From: Nitrospirillum viridazoti CBAmc
GTDB taxonomy: Bacteria; Pseudomonadota; Alphaproteobacteria; Azospirillales; Azospirillaceae
Assembly: GCF_000730165.1 (NCBI RefSeq)
Contig: NZ_CP022112.1
Span: forward strand, 1,280,001-1,344,000
DNA length: 64,000 nt
Direction: 5' to 3'
The notes under the pieces are model-generated. The model searched no databases. It saw only the letters and a program-made list of their open reading frames with translations, and was not told the DNA's origin. Every line of letters begins with the position of its first letter. The first letter of the stretch is position 1. Positions 39,762 to 48,121 of this stretch are shown piece after piece. The position numbers and the translations under genes were made by a program.

Positions 39762-40952
39762 TCAGATGGTGCCCTGGTCGCGCAGCCGCTCGACCTCCGC
39801 ATCGTCGGCGCCCAGCCATTCCTTCAGGATGTCGCCGCTGTGCTCACCGATGGCCGGGGCGCCGTGGCGCACGCTGGTGGGCGTTTCCCACAGGCGCACG
39901 GCCGGCGCCTGGAAGGGGACGGAGCCCAGGACGGGATGGGGCACGTTGATGATCTGCTCGCGCGCCACCACCTGGGGATTGGTGACGACATCAGCGATGG
40001 TCGCCACCCGCTCGCACGGCACCTCGGCCTCATGCAGGCGGGCCAGGATGGTTTCGCCGTCCAGGGTCAGCGCCCATTCGTTGATGATGCTTTCCAACAG
40101 GCCGACATTGGCGTTGCGCGCCACGAAGGTGGAAAAGCGCGGGTCCTGCACCAGGCCCGGCATGCCCATGGCATTGGCGAAGCGGGGGAAGTGGGCGTCG
40201 TTGCCGGCCACGACGTAGATCCAGACGCCATCGCGGGCGCGGAAGCAATGCGAGGGCGAGAGGTAGCGGTCGCGGTTGCCCAGGCGCGGCGGCGCCGCCC
40301 CGTTCAGCAGATATTCCGGGATAGCCGTGGTCATCAGCGCCATCCCGCTGTCCATCAGCGTCGCCTCCACCACCTGGCCCCGCCCCGTCTTCCCCCGCGC
40401 CTGCAGGGCGGCCAGGGCGCCGATGGTGGCATAGAGGGCGGTGGTGTAATCACAGACGAAGACACCGGACATGGTGGGCGGGCCGTCATGGGCGCCGGTC
40501 ATGCTCATGATGCCGCTGATGGCCTGGGCGGCGCCGTCGAAGCAGGGATGCTGCGCCAGCGGCCCCTTCTGCCCGAAGCCGGTGACGCGCACCAGGATCA
40601 GGCCGGGGTGGGCCTCGCTCAGCACATCCCAGCCCAGGCCCATGCCCTCCAGCGTGCCCGGCCGGAAATTCTCGATGAGGATGTCGGCCTTGGCCGCCAG
40701 GCGGCGGATCAGGGCCTGGCCGTTCGGGTCGCGGAAATCGACGGCGAAGCCGCGCTTGTTGCGGTTGGCGGACAGGAAGAACAGGGTGTCGCCGGCCACA
40801 GCCTCCCCCACGCGGCGGCCGTCCTCGCCCCCATCGATGCGTTCCACCTTCACCACGTCGGCGCCCAGATCGCCCATCAGCTGGCCGCAGAACGGACCGG
40901 CGATGTATCGCGTCATGTCAAGAACGCGAATACCGTCAAGTGATCCCAGCAT
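39762..40952 (-). CDS. CaiB/BaiF family CoA-transferase
   Basis: A 396-residue family III CoA-transferase that moves CoA between carboxylic acids. Landmarks: the N-terminal GIRVLDMTRYIAGPFCGQL, LGADVVKVERIDGGED, NKRGFAVDFRDPNGQ, ENFRPGTLEGMGLGWD and the conserved Asp in FVCDYTTALYATIGAL. The ATG at 40952 follows GAGGTG; an upstream in-frame codon at 40988 is less likely. It lies 30 bp upstream of sufS on the same strand and diverges from the MoaD-like gene. Its substrate and link to sulfur metabolism are unknown; an unusual neighbour for sufS. Confidence 0.93.
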   Translation of the reverse strand: MLGSLDGIRVLDMTRYIAGPFCGQLMGDLGADVVKVERIDGGEDGRRVGEAVAGDTLFFLSANRNKRGFAVDFRDPNGQALIRRLAAKADILIENFRPGTLEGMGLGWDVLSEAHPGLILVRVTGFGQKGPLAQHPCFDGAAQAISGIMSMTGAHDGPPTMSGVFVCDYTTALYATIGALAALQARGKTGRGQVVEATLMDSGMALMTTAIPEYLLNGAAPPRLGNRDRYLSPSHCFRARDGVWIYVVAGNDAHFPRFANAMGMPGLVQDPRFSTFVARNANVGLLESIINEWALTLDGETILARLHEAEVPCERVATIADVVTNPQVVAREQIINVPHPVLGSVPFQAPAVRLWETPTSVRHGAPAIGEHSGDILKEWLGADDAEVERLRDQGTI

Positions 40953-41046
40953 AGTCACCTCGCCTTTTTCTATAGAACGACCAGACACGATAGGCTGTTG
41001 AAATCATCATGCCGATGAGCAATAGTATCCGAAACAGGAGGCAGCC

Positions 41047-41298
41047 ATGCGCATCGCTTATTTTTCCTGGCTTCGCGCCAAGACCGGCACCGCATCGGAA
41101 CAAATAGACTTGCCGCAGAACTGTAACACGGTGAACGATCTGATCGATTACCTGTCTGGCCGGCATCCGGCCCTGGCGGAAATCGCCACCGCGCAGGGCA
41201 GCCTGCGCTACACCGTCAACCGCCGCTATGTCGAGAAATCGCATCCGCTGACGGCGACGGATGAGGTGGTCCTGTTCCCGCCCGTCACCGGCGGCTGA
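41047..41298 (+). CDS. MoaD/ThiS-like sulfur carrier ending in Gly-Gly
   Basis: An 83-residue beta-grasp protein with the exposed C-terminal GG that an E1 adenylates. MRIAYFSWLRAKTGTASE matches the MoaD N-terminal strand-loop; VNDLIDYLSGR is the helix; YTVNRRYVEKSHPLTATDEV and VLFPPVTGG are the MoaD-like C-terminal strands. AGGAGG five bases before the ATG is the best ribosome-binding site of this region. Its 3' 73 bases overlap the 3' end of the convergent E1 gene. It could be molybdopterin synthase small subunit, but no moaE, moaA or moaC is in the window. Confidence 0.9.
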   Translation: MRIAYFSWLRAKTGTASEQIDLPQNCNTVNDLIDYLSGRHPALAEIATAQGSLRYTVNRRYVEKSHPLTATDEVVLFPPVTGG

Positions 41299-42068
41299 CC
41301 GGCTTTTCCTTCCTGGGCCGCCCCGCAGCAGGGACAATTCTCCCGGCGTGGCAGTTCCACCTTGGTGACGTCGCAGCTCCAGGCGTCATACATCGCCAGG
41401 GTGCCGGACAGGCTGGGCTCCACGCCCAGAATCTCCTTGATCACCTCGATGGCCTGCAGGGCGCCCATGACGCCCACCGCCGGGCCCAGCACGCCGATTT
41501 CCGAACAGCTGGGCGCCAGCGCCGGCACCTCGGGATAGAGACAGCGAAAGCAGGGGTGAGAGCCCCCCAAATGGGATTTGAAGGTGGTCAGGATGCCGTC
41601 GGCCAGTTGCACGGCGGCGCTGACCAGGACGATGCCGGCCCGGCGGCAGGCGGCATGCACCGCGTCGCGGGTGGCGAAGTTGTCGCAGCCGTCGGCCACA
41701 ATGTCGTACTGGGCCACCAGCGCGTCCGCGTTCCCCGCGTTCACCGGCACCGCGTGTTCCACCAGCCGCACATGCGGGTTGATGCGGGCCAGCGTGAGGG
41801 CGGCACTCCGCACCTTGGGCATGTCCAGCCGGTCGACGCCGTGCAGGATCTGGCGATGCAGGTTGGACGGCTCGACACAGTCGTAATCAGCGAAGCCCAG
41901 CGTGCCCACCCCCGCCCCGGCCAGGTACATCAGCAGGGGGGAGCCCAAGCCGCCGGCGCCGATGACCAGCACGCGCGCAGCCTTCAGCCGGGCCTGGCCA
42001 GCGGCGCCGATCTCCGGCAACACCACCTGGCGCCGATAGAAACTGGCCTCATCAGGAACGGTCGACAT
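41226..42068 (-). CDS. MoeB/ThiF-type E1 adenylyltransferase
   Basis: 280 residues, normal MoeB length. RQVVLPEIGAAGQARL is followed by the nucleotide motif GAGGLGS, then NLHRQILH, the adenylation Asp in DGCDNFATR, zinc pairs CFRC and CPCC, and the active Cys in SCSEIGVLGP. It adenylates the C-terminal Gly of a beta-grasp carrier such as the convergent MoaD-like protein. The ATG at 42068 follows GGAGG; a GTG one codon upstream is the alternative. The last 24 codons lie antisense to the carrier's tail. sufE follows 34 bp upstream in the same direction. There is no rhodanese domain, so SufS/SufE may supply sulfur. Confidence 0.92.
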   Translation of the reverse strand: MSTVPDEASFYRRQVVLPEIGAAGQARLKAARVLVIGAGGLGSPLLMYLAGAGVGTLGFADYDCVEPSNLHRQILHGVDRLDMPKVRSAALTLARINPHVRLVEHAVPVNAGNADALVAQYDIVADGCDNFATRDAVHAACRRAGIVLVSAAVQLADGILTTFKSHLGGSHPCFRCLYPEVPALAPSCSEIGVLGPAVGVMGALQAIEVIKEILGVEPSLSGTLAMYDAWSCDVTKVELPRRENCPCCGAAQEGKAGQPPVTGGNRTTSSVAVSGCDFST

Positions 42069-42102
42069 CACCCAGGCCTCCGGTTCCGGTTTTCTTGATG
42101 GC

Positions 42103-42546
42103 TCAGGCCGCGGCGGCGGCCTCGCGGATGCGCTTCACGATCAGATGCACGCCGTTGGCCCGGCTGGGCGCGAGGTTGCGCCCAACGGCCAGCCGGTCCA
42201 GCACCGCTGGACTGTGGGCCAGGATCGCGGCGGGCGGCCGGCCGTCATACAGCCGCAGCACCAGGGCCAGCAGGCCCCGCATGATCAGGGCGTCGGAATC
42301 CGCCCGGATACGCAGGGCCGCCGGCGTCCGCTCGATCACCAGCCACAGTTGCGACTGGCAGCCGGTGACCTGGTCCTGGTCCCGGCGCTGCTGCGGCGGG
42401 ATGCCGTCCAGGGCGCGGCCCAGGTCCATCAGGTGCTTCAGGCGGGCGGACCAATCGTCCAGCCCGGCGAACTCCGCCTCCAGCGCCGCGGCGGCGGCGT
42501 CGATGTCCGCGACGGTGAATACGGTGGGGTCGGCTAGGTCGGTCAT
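42103..42546 (-). CDS. sufE: SufE family sulfur acceptor
   Basis: A 147-residue SufE. It takes persulfide sulfur from SufS and passes it on. The acceptor Cys is in VTGCQSQLWLVIE. ARLKHLMDLGRALDGIP, ADSDALIMRGLLALVLRLYDG and SRANGVHLIVKRIRE are all family segments. It lies between anmK (17 bp) and the E1 gene (34 bp) on the same strand, so it probably reads as anmK-sufE-E1. Its separation from sufS by only 2.4 kb supports a local SufSE pair. Confidence 0.93.
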   Translation of the reverse strand: MTDLADPTVFTVADIDAAAAALEAEFAGLDDWSARLKHLMDLGRALDGIPPQQRRDQDQVTGCQSQLWLVIERTPAALRIRADSDALIMRGLLALVLRLYDGRPPAAILAHSPAVLDRLAVGRNLAPSRANGVHLIVKRIREAAAAA

Positions 42547-42563
42547 GGGGTCCGCCCCTGCCC

Positions 42564-43688
42564 TCAGCGCTTGTGCCGCGCCACGATGCCGCCCGTCATG
42601 GGCGCCTTAACCCCCGTGGTCTTGGGGAAGCTGATGGGCAGGCCGGCCAGCACGCGGGCGGCGAGATAGGCGAAACACTCCGCCTCCACCGCGTCGCCGC
42701 GCCAGTCCACCGCCTCGGCCGGCACGGCCTCGATCTTGGCACGCTCGCCCAGGGCGGCCATGATGGCCGGGTTCTTGCGGCCGCCGCCACAGACGATCAG
42801 CTTGGTCGGGCGGGTGGGCAGCAGGTCCAGCGAGCGCCCAACCGTGCCCGCCGTGAAAGCGGTCAGGGTGGCGGCGCCATCCTCCAGCGACAGGCCATCG
42901 GCCATGTCGGCGGTGAAGTCGTAGCGGTCCAGCGACTTCGGGTATGCCGCCGACAGGTAGGGATGGTCCAACAGGCGGGCCAGCCGCGCCTCATCCACCC
43001 GGCCGCGCCGGGCGATGGCGCCGTCCACATCCATCTCCCCAGCCCCGTGGCGCATGATCCAGTCATTGATGGGACCATTGGCCGGGCCGGTGTCGAAGGC
43101 CTCGAAATGGTCCTTGCCGTCCCACCAGGTGACGTTGCCCACGCCACCCAGGTTCAGGGCCGCGACCTCAGGCCCGGCGTGGACCCGCTTCAGCAGGGCG
43201 GCGTGGTAGCTGGCGGATAGGGGCGCGCCGTGGCCGCCCGCGCGCATGTCGGCAGTGCGGAAGTCATAGACGACGTCGATGCCCAGGATGTCCGCCATCA
43301 GCTGACCGTCGCCCAACTGGCGGGTGTCGCCGAAGCGGCCGGGAACCGGCGCGCGGTGCAGCACCGTCTGGCCGTGGAAGCCGACGGCCGCCACCTCATC
43401 CGGCCGCATGCCGTTCTCAGCCAGGAACTGGGCCACCGCCTCGGCCTGGGCGCGGGACAGGGCCCGTTCCGCCTCAGCGAAAATCGGGGGCTCCGCGCCC
43501 TCGAAGCGCCAGGTGAGCGCCTGGGCCACCGCCTCCCCCAAAAGGCCGCGCAGGTCCGTCGGATAAGGGGCCAATTTCCAAGGACCAAAGTCGAACACAT
43601 GGACGCCATCCGTGCGGATGCACGCGATATCGATCATCCCGTCCAGCACTGTGCCCGTCATCAGGCCGATGGCCCACATCGGTTGCAT
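42564..43688 (-). CDS. anmK: Anhydro-N-acetylmuramic acid kinase
   Basis: A 374-residue sugar kinase that opens and phosphorylates 1,6-anhydro-MurNAc to MurNAc-6-P, the substrate of MurQ. The phosphate loop is [17 protein letters not shown] (a variant of GLMSGTSLDG); [48 protein letters not shown] and [11 protein letters not shown] are AnmK family segments. The ATG at 43688 follows AGGGAG. It belongs functionally with the murQ operon 9 kb away but sits in a block with sulfur-carrier genes. Probably single promoter, with sufE and the E1 gene downstream. Confidence 0.95.
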   Translation of the reverse strand: MQPMWAIGLMTGTVLDGMIDIACIRTDGVHVFDFGPWKLAPYPTDLRGLLGEAVAQALTWRFEGAEPPIFAEAERALSRAQAEAVAQFLAENGMRPDEVAAVGFHGQTVLHRAPVPGRFGDTRQLGDGQLMADILGIDVVYDFRTADMRAGGHGAPLSASYHAALLKRVHAGPEVAALNLGGVGNVTWWDGKDHFEAFDTGPANGPINDWIMRHGAGEMDVDGAIARRGRVDEARLARLLDHPYLSAAYPKSLDRYDFTADMADGLSLEDGAATLTAFTAGTVGRSLDLLPTRPTKLIVCGGGRKNPAIMAALGERAKIEAVPAEAVDWRGDAVEAECFAYLAARVLAGLPISFPKTTGVKAPMTGGIVARHKR

Positions 43689-43751
43689 TCATCAATCTCC
43701 CTGAGTTCCCAAAGGTTCTTCACTGTATCACGCCCGCGCACCATCCCGGCG

Positions 43752-44777
43752 TCAGGCGTATTGGCGGGCAGGCTCGCGCCCGTCCGCACGCCGCAACGCG
43801 GCGGTATGCTTGGCGTGGATCTCACCCTCCGGCTTGCGGCAGCCGGCGCAGAGCAGGATGGATTGCCGCCCGTCCTCCGCCATGCGGCGCCGGAAGTCGA
43901 CGGCGCGGCCCACCACGGTTTCGGCCGTCTCCGTCATCAGGTTGCCGACGACGCCCTGGGCGCCGTGGCTGATCACGCAGATCGACGTCTCGCCATCCGG
44001 AGCCATGCACAGGGTGTGGCCAGCCCAGAAGCAGGCGCCGGTGGGCACGGGCAGGGACGGGTTGATGTCCTGCGACATGCGCCGGTGCAGCGCCTCGTCA
44101 CTTTCCAGGTCATCCAGCTCCCGGATCTTGTGGTGGGCGCCGCCCGGCAGCAGGGGCGTGACCTTCACATGGTTGTCCACCCGCGCCACCAGCTCCAGGA
44201 ACTCCGAATCATAGTCCTCAAGCGGTTCGTTGAGGTCGATCTGGTACACCCCCACGCGGACATGGCCATGGTCCCGGCCGCGCAAGTCCAGCAAGGTCCG
44301 CAGGCCGCGCATGGTCTTCTGGAACGAGCCCTCACCCCGGTTCAAATCATGGCTGGCCTGGTTGCCGCCATCGATGGACACGTAAATGGTGTGGGAGTAA
44401 GGCACCGCCAGAATTTCCTTAACCCGTTTGGGCGTCAGCAGCGTACCATTTGTATGCCATTGGAGGGGGGAGTGGGGCAAAAGTCGCCGCGTAATGGCCA
44501 ACAATTCAGCGAAATACGGATTCATCAAGGGTTCACCACGCCAATTCAGGTGTATTCCCTTGACCTTCATCGCTGATGACGTGGCCAGTTTTATCAGTAC
44601 TTGTTCAAGATCATCAGGCTCCAGATCCAATTTCCCATGGCTTTGCTTTGTATAGCAAAGACGACAGGACAAATTGCACCGGGTTGTCGGATCCAACCAT
44701 AGCCATATTGGATGTATCTGGTCAGACTGGTCATGCAATGGTTTGAACAACGTACACCTCCGACCGTTTATTGTCAT
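43752..44777 (-). CDS. Radical SAM/SPASM-type protein
   Basis: A 341-residue radical SAM enzyme. The 4Fe-4S/SAM site is CNLSCRLC (Cys-x3-Cys-x2-Cys) after WLWLDPTTR; HLNWRGEPLMNPYF and TNGTLL are core strands. A SPASM-like C-terminal region has four or more cysteines (ACFWAGHTLC, TSICVISHG, LCAGCRKPEGE). SPASM proteins often modify peptides or proteins; the substrate is unknown. The ATG at 44777 was chosen because the sequence upstream is AT-rich and promoter-like; the frame stays open to 44969. The 5' third has much lower GC than the 3' half. Its neighbours are anmK (downstream) and a divergent PP2C phosphatase. Confidence 0.88.
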   Translation of the reverse strand: MTINGRRCTLFKPLHDQSDQIHPIWLWLDPTTRCNLSCRLCYTKQSHGKLDLEPDDLEQVLIKLATSSAMKVKGIHLNWRGEPLMNPYFAELLAITRRLLPHSPLQWHTNGTLLTPKRVKEILAVPYSHTIYVSIDGGNQASHDLNRGEGSFQKTMRGLRTLLDLRGRDHGHVRVGVYQIDLNEPLEDYDSEFLELVARVDNHVKVTPLLPGGAHHKIRELDDLESDEALHRRMSQDINPSLPVPTGACFWAGHTLCMAPDGETSICVISHGAQGVVGNLMTETAETVVGRAVDFRRRMAEDGRQSILLCAGCRKPEGEIHAKHTAALRRADGREPARQYA

Positions 44778-45004
44778 ACAGGGGCGGCCCGTTGAGCCCC
44801 AGGCGGGAAGGATGTCGTGCCCAGATGTGTACCAGATTAATACCATAAAGACATCACTAAATTCACACGATATGGGTGGAAAAGATTTAAGGCGGCGAAG
44901 AGACTGGCCCGGATCGCGGAAAACGGGTGGCCCGGGACGCGAGGCAGAGACGCGAGGCCAGGCCGCCACGGGCCCAGGCCATCACGGGCAAGGAGGAGGA
45001 ACGG

Positions 45005-45853
45005 TTGCTGCAGGTCTGCGCGTTGATTTCGGATGCCGGCGGCCCCTTGCCCAACGAGGACGCGGCCGGCCATCACGGTGATTGGGCTTGGGTCATTGAC
45101 GGGGCCACGGGCGTCAGCGGCGCCACCATCGAGGGCTTGAGCGACGCCGCCTGGTTCGCCCGCGCCGTGGACCAGACCCTGCGCCGTGTCCTTCCCGACA
45201 GCGGGCACCTGCCCACCGATGCCGTGCTGCGCCGGGTGGTGGAGGACTGCACCCAGGCCTTCGCCCAGGCGACGCGCGATGTTCCCCGGGCGTGGCACGA
45301 GCGGCCGTCCGCCGCCTTCGCCCTGCTGCGGCGGTTGGGCGAGCGGCTGGAGATGACCACCCTGGGCGACTGCCAGATCATCCACCGCGCCGAGGACGGC
45401 CAAGCCCGCGTCTTCGGCGCCTCCGCCATTCCCGCCTTCGAGGAACGCACCCTGGCCGCCGCCCGCCGGGCGCTGGATGAGGCGCCCGACCTGACACCGG
45501 CGGGCCTGTGGGACCAGGTGGTGGACCAGTTGCGCGCCAACCGCCGCTGCATGAACGCCGGAGGCGGCTATTGGGTGCTGAGCACCGACACGGACGCCCT
45601 GGCCCATGTCGACCGTGCCACCATCCCAGTGGACGGCGGCCCAGTGGCGCTGGCCAGTGACGGCTTCCTGCGCCTGATCGACATGTTCGGCCGGGCGACG
45701 GCGGCGGATTTCCTGGGCCTGGACGATCAAGCCAAGGCGGAATCCGCCCTGCGGGACCTGCGGCGCATCGAGGCCGCGGACGATCCCCACCATGGCCATC
45801 TGCGGCTGAAGCGGTCAGACGACGCCAGTTTCATCCTGGTGCGCCCAGCCTGA
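45005..45853 (+). CDS. PP2C-family protein phosphatase
   Basis: A 282-residue metal-dependent Ser/Thr phosphatase. Metal-site motifs run in order: NEDAAG, WVIDGATG, the LASDGFLRL strand and C-terminal DDASFILV. The start is decided by the ribosome-binding site: AAGGAGGA stands just before TTG at 45005; the frame is open to a GTG at 44927 but has no such site. Signals that would recruit it to a partner kinase are not seen; no Hanks kinase is in the window. It diverges from the radical SAM gene (227-bp gap) and ends 3 bp before the convergent sugar-kinase stop. Confidence 0.9.
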   Translation: MLQVCALISDAGGPLPNEDAAGHHGDWAWVIDGATGVSGATIEGLSDAAWFARAVDQTLRRVLPDSGHLPTDAVLRRVVEDCTQAFAQATRDVPRAWHERPSAAFALLRRLGERLEMTTLGDCQIIHRAEDGQARVFGASAIPAFEERTLAAARRALDEAPDLTPAGLWDQVVDQLRANRRCMNAGGGYWVLSTDTDALAHVDRATIPVDGGPVALASDGFLRLIDMFGRATAADFLGLDDQAKAESALRDLRRIEAADDPHHGHLRLKRSDDASFILVRPA

Positions 45854-45856
45854 AGA

Positions 45857-46726
45857 TCAATCCGACGCCCGCCCCGCCAGCGCCAGGGCGCCTGTCATGG
45901 CATCACCCAGGGTGGGTGACAGGCGGCGGCGCACGTCGGGGGCCAGCCAGGCCTCCAGGGCGCTGGCCAGGCCGCCGATCAGGCTGACGCGCGGCGCCCC
46001 TTCGGCCAGCAGCGCCCGCACCAAGCCGTTCACATGCTCCGCCGCGTCCTGCACCACGTGGCGGGCCACGGCGTCGCCCTGGTCGGCCTGACGCAGCACG
46101 AGGGGGGCGAAGGTCGCGTAGTCGGTGGCCGTCGACCGGTCCATCCACAGCACCACCTCCGCCGGGTCATCCTGGAAGCGGGCCATCAGCTCCCGCGTCA
46201 GGACGCTGCCGCCCTCGCGCCCGTCATGGGCGCGCAGGCTGTGCTGCAGGGCCCTCAGGCCCAGATAGGCGCCGCTGCCCTCGTCGGAGATGGGGAAGCC
46301 ATAGCCGCCGAACTTCATCTCCCGCCCGTCGATACGGCCGATGGCGCATGTGCCGGTGCCGACGATGACGATGCCGCCATCCCGGCCCCCGTGCGCGCCC
46401 AGGCAGGCGATCATGGCGTCGCTGGTGAAGGCGATGCTGGCATAGGGGTGGCGGATGGCCTCCAGCGCCGCGCGGGCGCCCTTGCGGCCGATGCCGGCCA
46501 CGCCCACGCCGGCGCGGATGCGGCCCACCTGCGTCCCATTCAGTCCGGCCTCCTCGATGGCGTGGCGGGCCGCCGTCTCGATGGCCTGCCACGACGCCTC
46601 GATGCCGAAACGGGTGGCGGCAGGGCCGGCGATGCCCTGCCCCAGGACGGTGCCGGCCGCATCCTCCAGCCGCGCGCGGCAGCCGGTGCCGCCGCCGTCC
46701 ACGCCCAAGTACAGCGCGTCGTCCAT
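45857..46726 (-). CDS. BadF/BadG/BcrA-type sugar kinase, GlcNAc kinase-like
   Basis: A 289-residue ASKHA-fold kinase. The N-terminal phosphate loop is YLGVDGGGTGCRARL, followed by AGIGRKGARAAL, the SDAMIACLGAHGGRDGGIVIVGTG segment around the hinge, and FPISDEGSGAYLGLRAL. These are typical of bacterial N-acetylglucosamine/glucosamine kinases (NagK/GspK-like) of this family. The ATG overlaps the murA stop (ATGA), so the two are coupled. In the aminosugar context it probably phosphorylates free GlcNAc to GlcNAc-6-P; an alternative amino-sugar substrate is possible. Confidence 0.87.
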   Translation of the reverse strand: MDDALYLGVDGGGTGCRARLEDAAGTVLGQGIAGPAATRFGIEASWQAIETAARHAIEEAGLNGTQVGRIRAGVGVAGIGRKGARAALEAIRHPYASIAFTSDAMIACLGAHGGRDGGIVIVGTGTCAIGRIDGREMKFGGYGFPISDEGSGAYLGLRALQHSLRAHDGREGGSVLTRELMARFQDDPAEVVLWMDRSTATDYATFAPLVLRQADQGDAVARHVVQDAAEHVNGLVRALLAEGAPRVSLIGGLASALEAWLAPDVRRRLSPTLGDAMTGALALAGRASD

Positions 46727-47988
46727 CAGCCGGGCACCCGCTCGATATCGGCGCCGCAGCGCACCAGCTTGCGCGCCAAATCCTCATAGCCCCGGTCCAG
46801 GTGATAGACGCGGTTCACCACCGTCTCCCCCTCCGCCACCAGCCCCGCCAGGATAAGGCAGACCGAGGCGCGCAGGTCCGTCGCCATGACGGGCGCACCG
46901 CGCAGCCGCTCCACCCCGCGCACCAGCACGGATGTGCCCCGCAGGGTGAGGTCGGCGCCCAGGCGCGCCAGTTCCGGCACATGCATGAAGCGGTTCTCGA
47001 AGATGGTCTCGCGGATCATGGCCGCCCCCTCCGCCACCGACATCAGGGCCATGAACTGGGCCTGCAGGTCGGTGGGGAAGCCGGGATAGGGTTCGGTCGA
47101 GACGTCGGTGGCGCGCAGATGCCCCGCCCGTTCCACCATCAGGCCCCGGTCGGTGGGATAGACGCTGACCCCCGCCCGCTCCAGGATCTGGCATTGCACC
47201 GCCAGGTGCTCCAGACGGGCGCCAATCAGTTCCAGCCGGCCGCCGGTGATGGCGGCGGCCACGGCATAGGTGCCGGCCTCGATGCGATCGGGAATCAGCG
47301 TGTGCGTCGCCGGACGGAAGCTGGCCGGCCCCTGCACCAGGATGCGCTGCGTGCCAGCACCCTCGATATGGGCGCCCATGGCCACCAGGCAGGCGGCGAG
47401 GTCCGCCACCTCCGGTTCGCGCGCGGCGTTCAGGATTTCCGTTTCGCCCCGCGCCGTCACGGCGGCCATCAGCGCCGTCTCCGTGGCGCCCACCGAGGGC
47501 AGGGTCAGGACAATGCGGCCTCCAGCCAGGCCGCCGTGCGGCGCCCGGGCGGTGACATAGCCGCCATCCACCGCCACCTCGGCGCCCAGGGCGGTCAGCG
47601 CCTTCAGGTGCAGGTCGATGGGCCGCGCGCCGATGGCGCAGCCGCCGGGCAGGGAAACGCGGGCGTGCCCGAAGCGGCCCAGCAGGGGCCCCAGCACCAG
47701 GGCCGTCGCCCGGGCGCGACGCACGGTGTCGTAATGCGCCTCGGCATTCACGGCGGCCGCAGCGTCCAGCGTCACCTGGTGGGCCTGTCCGCGCGTCACC
47801 CGCACGCCATAGCCGCCCGCCAGCACCTGCATGGTTTCCACGTCGGTGATGGCCGGCAGGTTGGCCAACGTCACCGGCCGATCACTCAACAGGCTGGCGG
47901 CGATCAGGGGCAGCGCCGCGTTCTTGGCGCCAGCGATGTCCACCGTGCCAGCCAGCCGCCGCCCGCCGCGGATGATCAAGCGATCCAT
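46726..47988 (-). CDS. murA: UDP-N-acetylglucosamine 1-carboxyvinyltransferase
   Basis: 420 residues, normal MurA length. It transfers enolpyruvate to UDP-GlcNAc, the first committed step of peptidoglycan synthesis. DIAGAKNAALPLIAASLL is the N-terminal signature; LPGGCAIGARPIDLHL holds the fosfomycin-target Cys; YPGFPTDLQAQFMALM and IFENRFMHVPEL are the second-domain segments. It overlaps the GlcNAc-kinase gene, not the usual biosynthetic context known for alphaproteobacteria. It may be the sole murA or a second, recycling-linked copy; the rest of the genome would decide. A promoter is needed in the 133-bp gap to the ubiquitin-like gene. Confidence 0.95.
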   Translation of the reverse strand: MDRLIIRGGRRLAGTVDIAGAKNAALPLIAASLLSDRPVTLANLPAITDVETMQVLAGGYGVRVTRGQAHQVTLDAAAAVNAEAHYDTVRRARATALVLGPLLGRFGHARVSLPGGCAIGARPIDLHLKALTALGAEVAVDGGYVTARAPHGGLAGGRIVLTLPSVGATETALMAAVTARGETEILNAAREPEVADLAACLVAMGAHIEGAGTQRILVQGPASFRPATHTLIPDRIEAGTYAVAAAITGGRLELIGARLEHLAVQCQILERAGVSVYPTDRGLMVERAGHLRATDVSTEPYPGFPTDLQAQFMALMSVAEGAAMIRETIFENRFMHVPELARLGADLTLRGTSVLVRGVERLRGAPVMATDLRASVCLILAGLVAEGETVVNRVYHLDRGYEDLARKLVRCGADIERVPG

Positions 47989-48121
47989 GAGGTTTTCCGC
48001 ATCCTAGCCGTTCGCCCCGCACACCCTGTCTATCATGCCAGTTCGCCAAGTGGTGACAAACTGGTTTTATACTGTTAGCCTCGGCACCGATCCCAATCGA
48101 CCGAGCAGAAGTCCAACCGCG

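Noticed and set aside
41047-42068. Molybdopterin biosynthesis locus
   Set aside because: Only MoaD- and MoeB-like genes are present; moaA, moaC, moaE, mogA and moeA are absent from the window, so the pair cannot be assigned to that pathway.
44927-45004. Upstream extension of the PP2C gene
   Set aside because: The 26-residue extension is Arg-rich with no conserved content, while TTG at 45005 has an AAGGAGGA site just before it.
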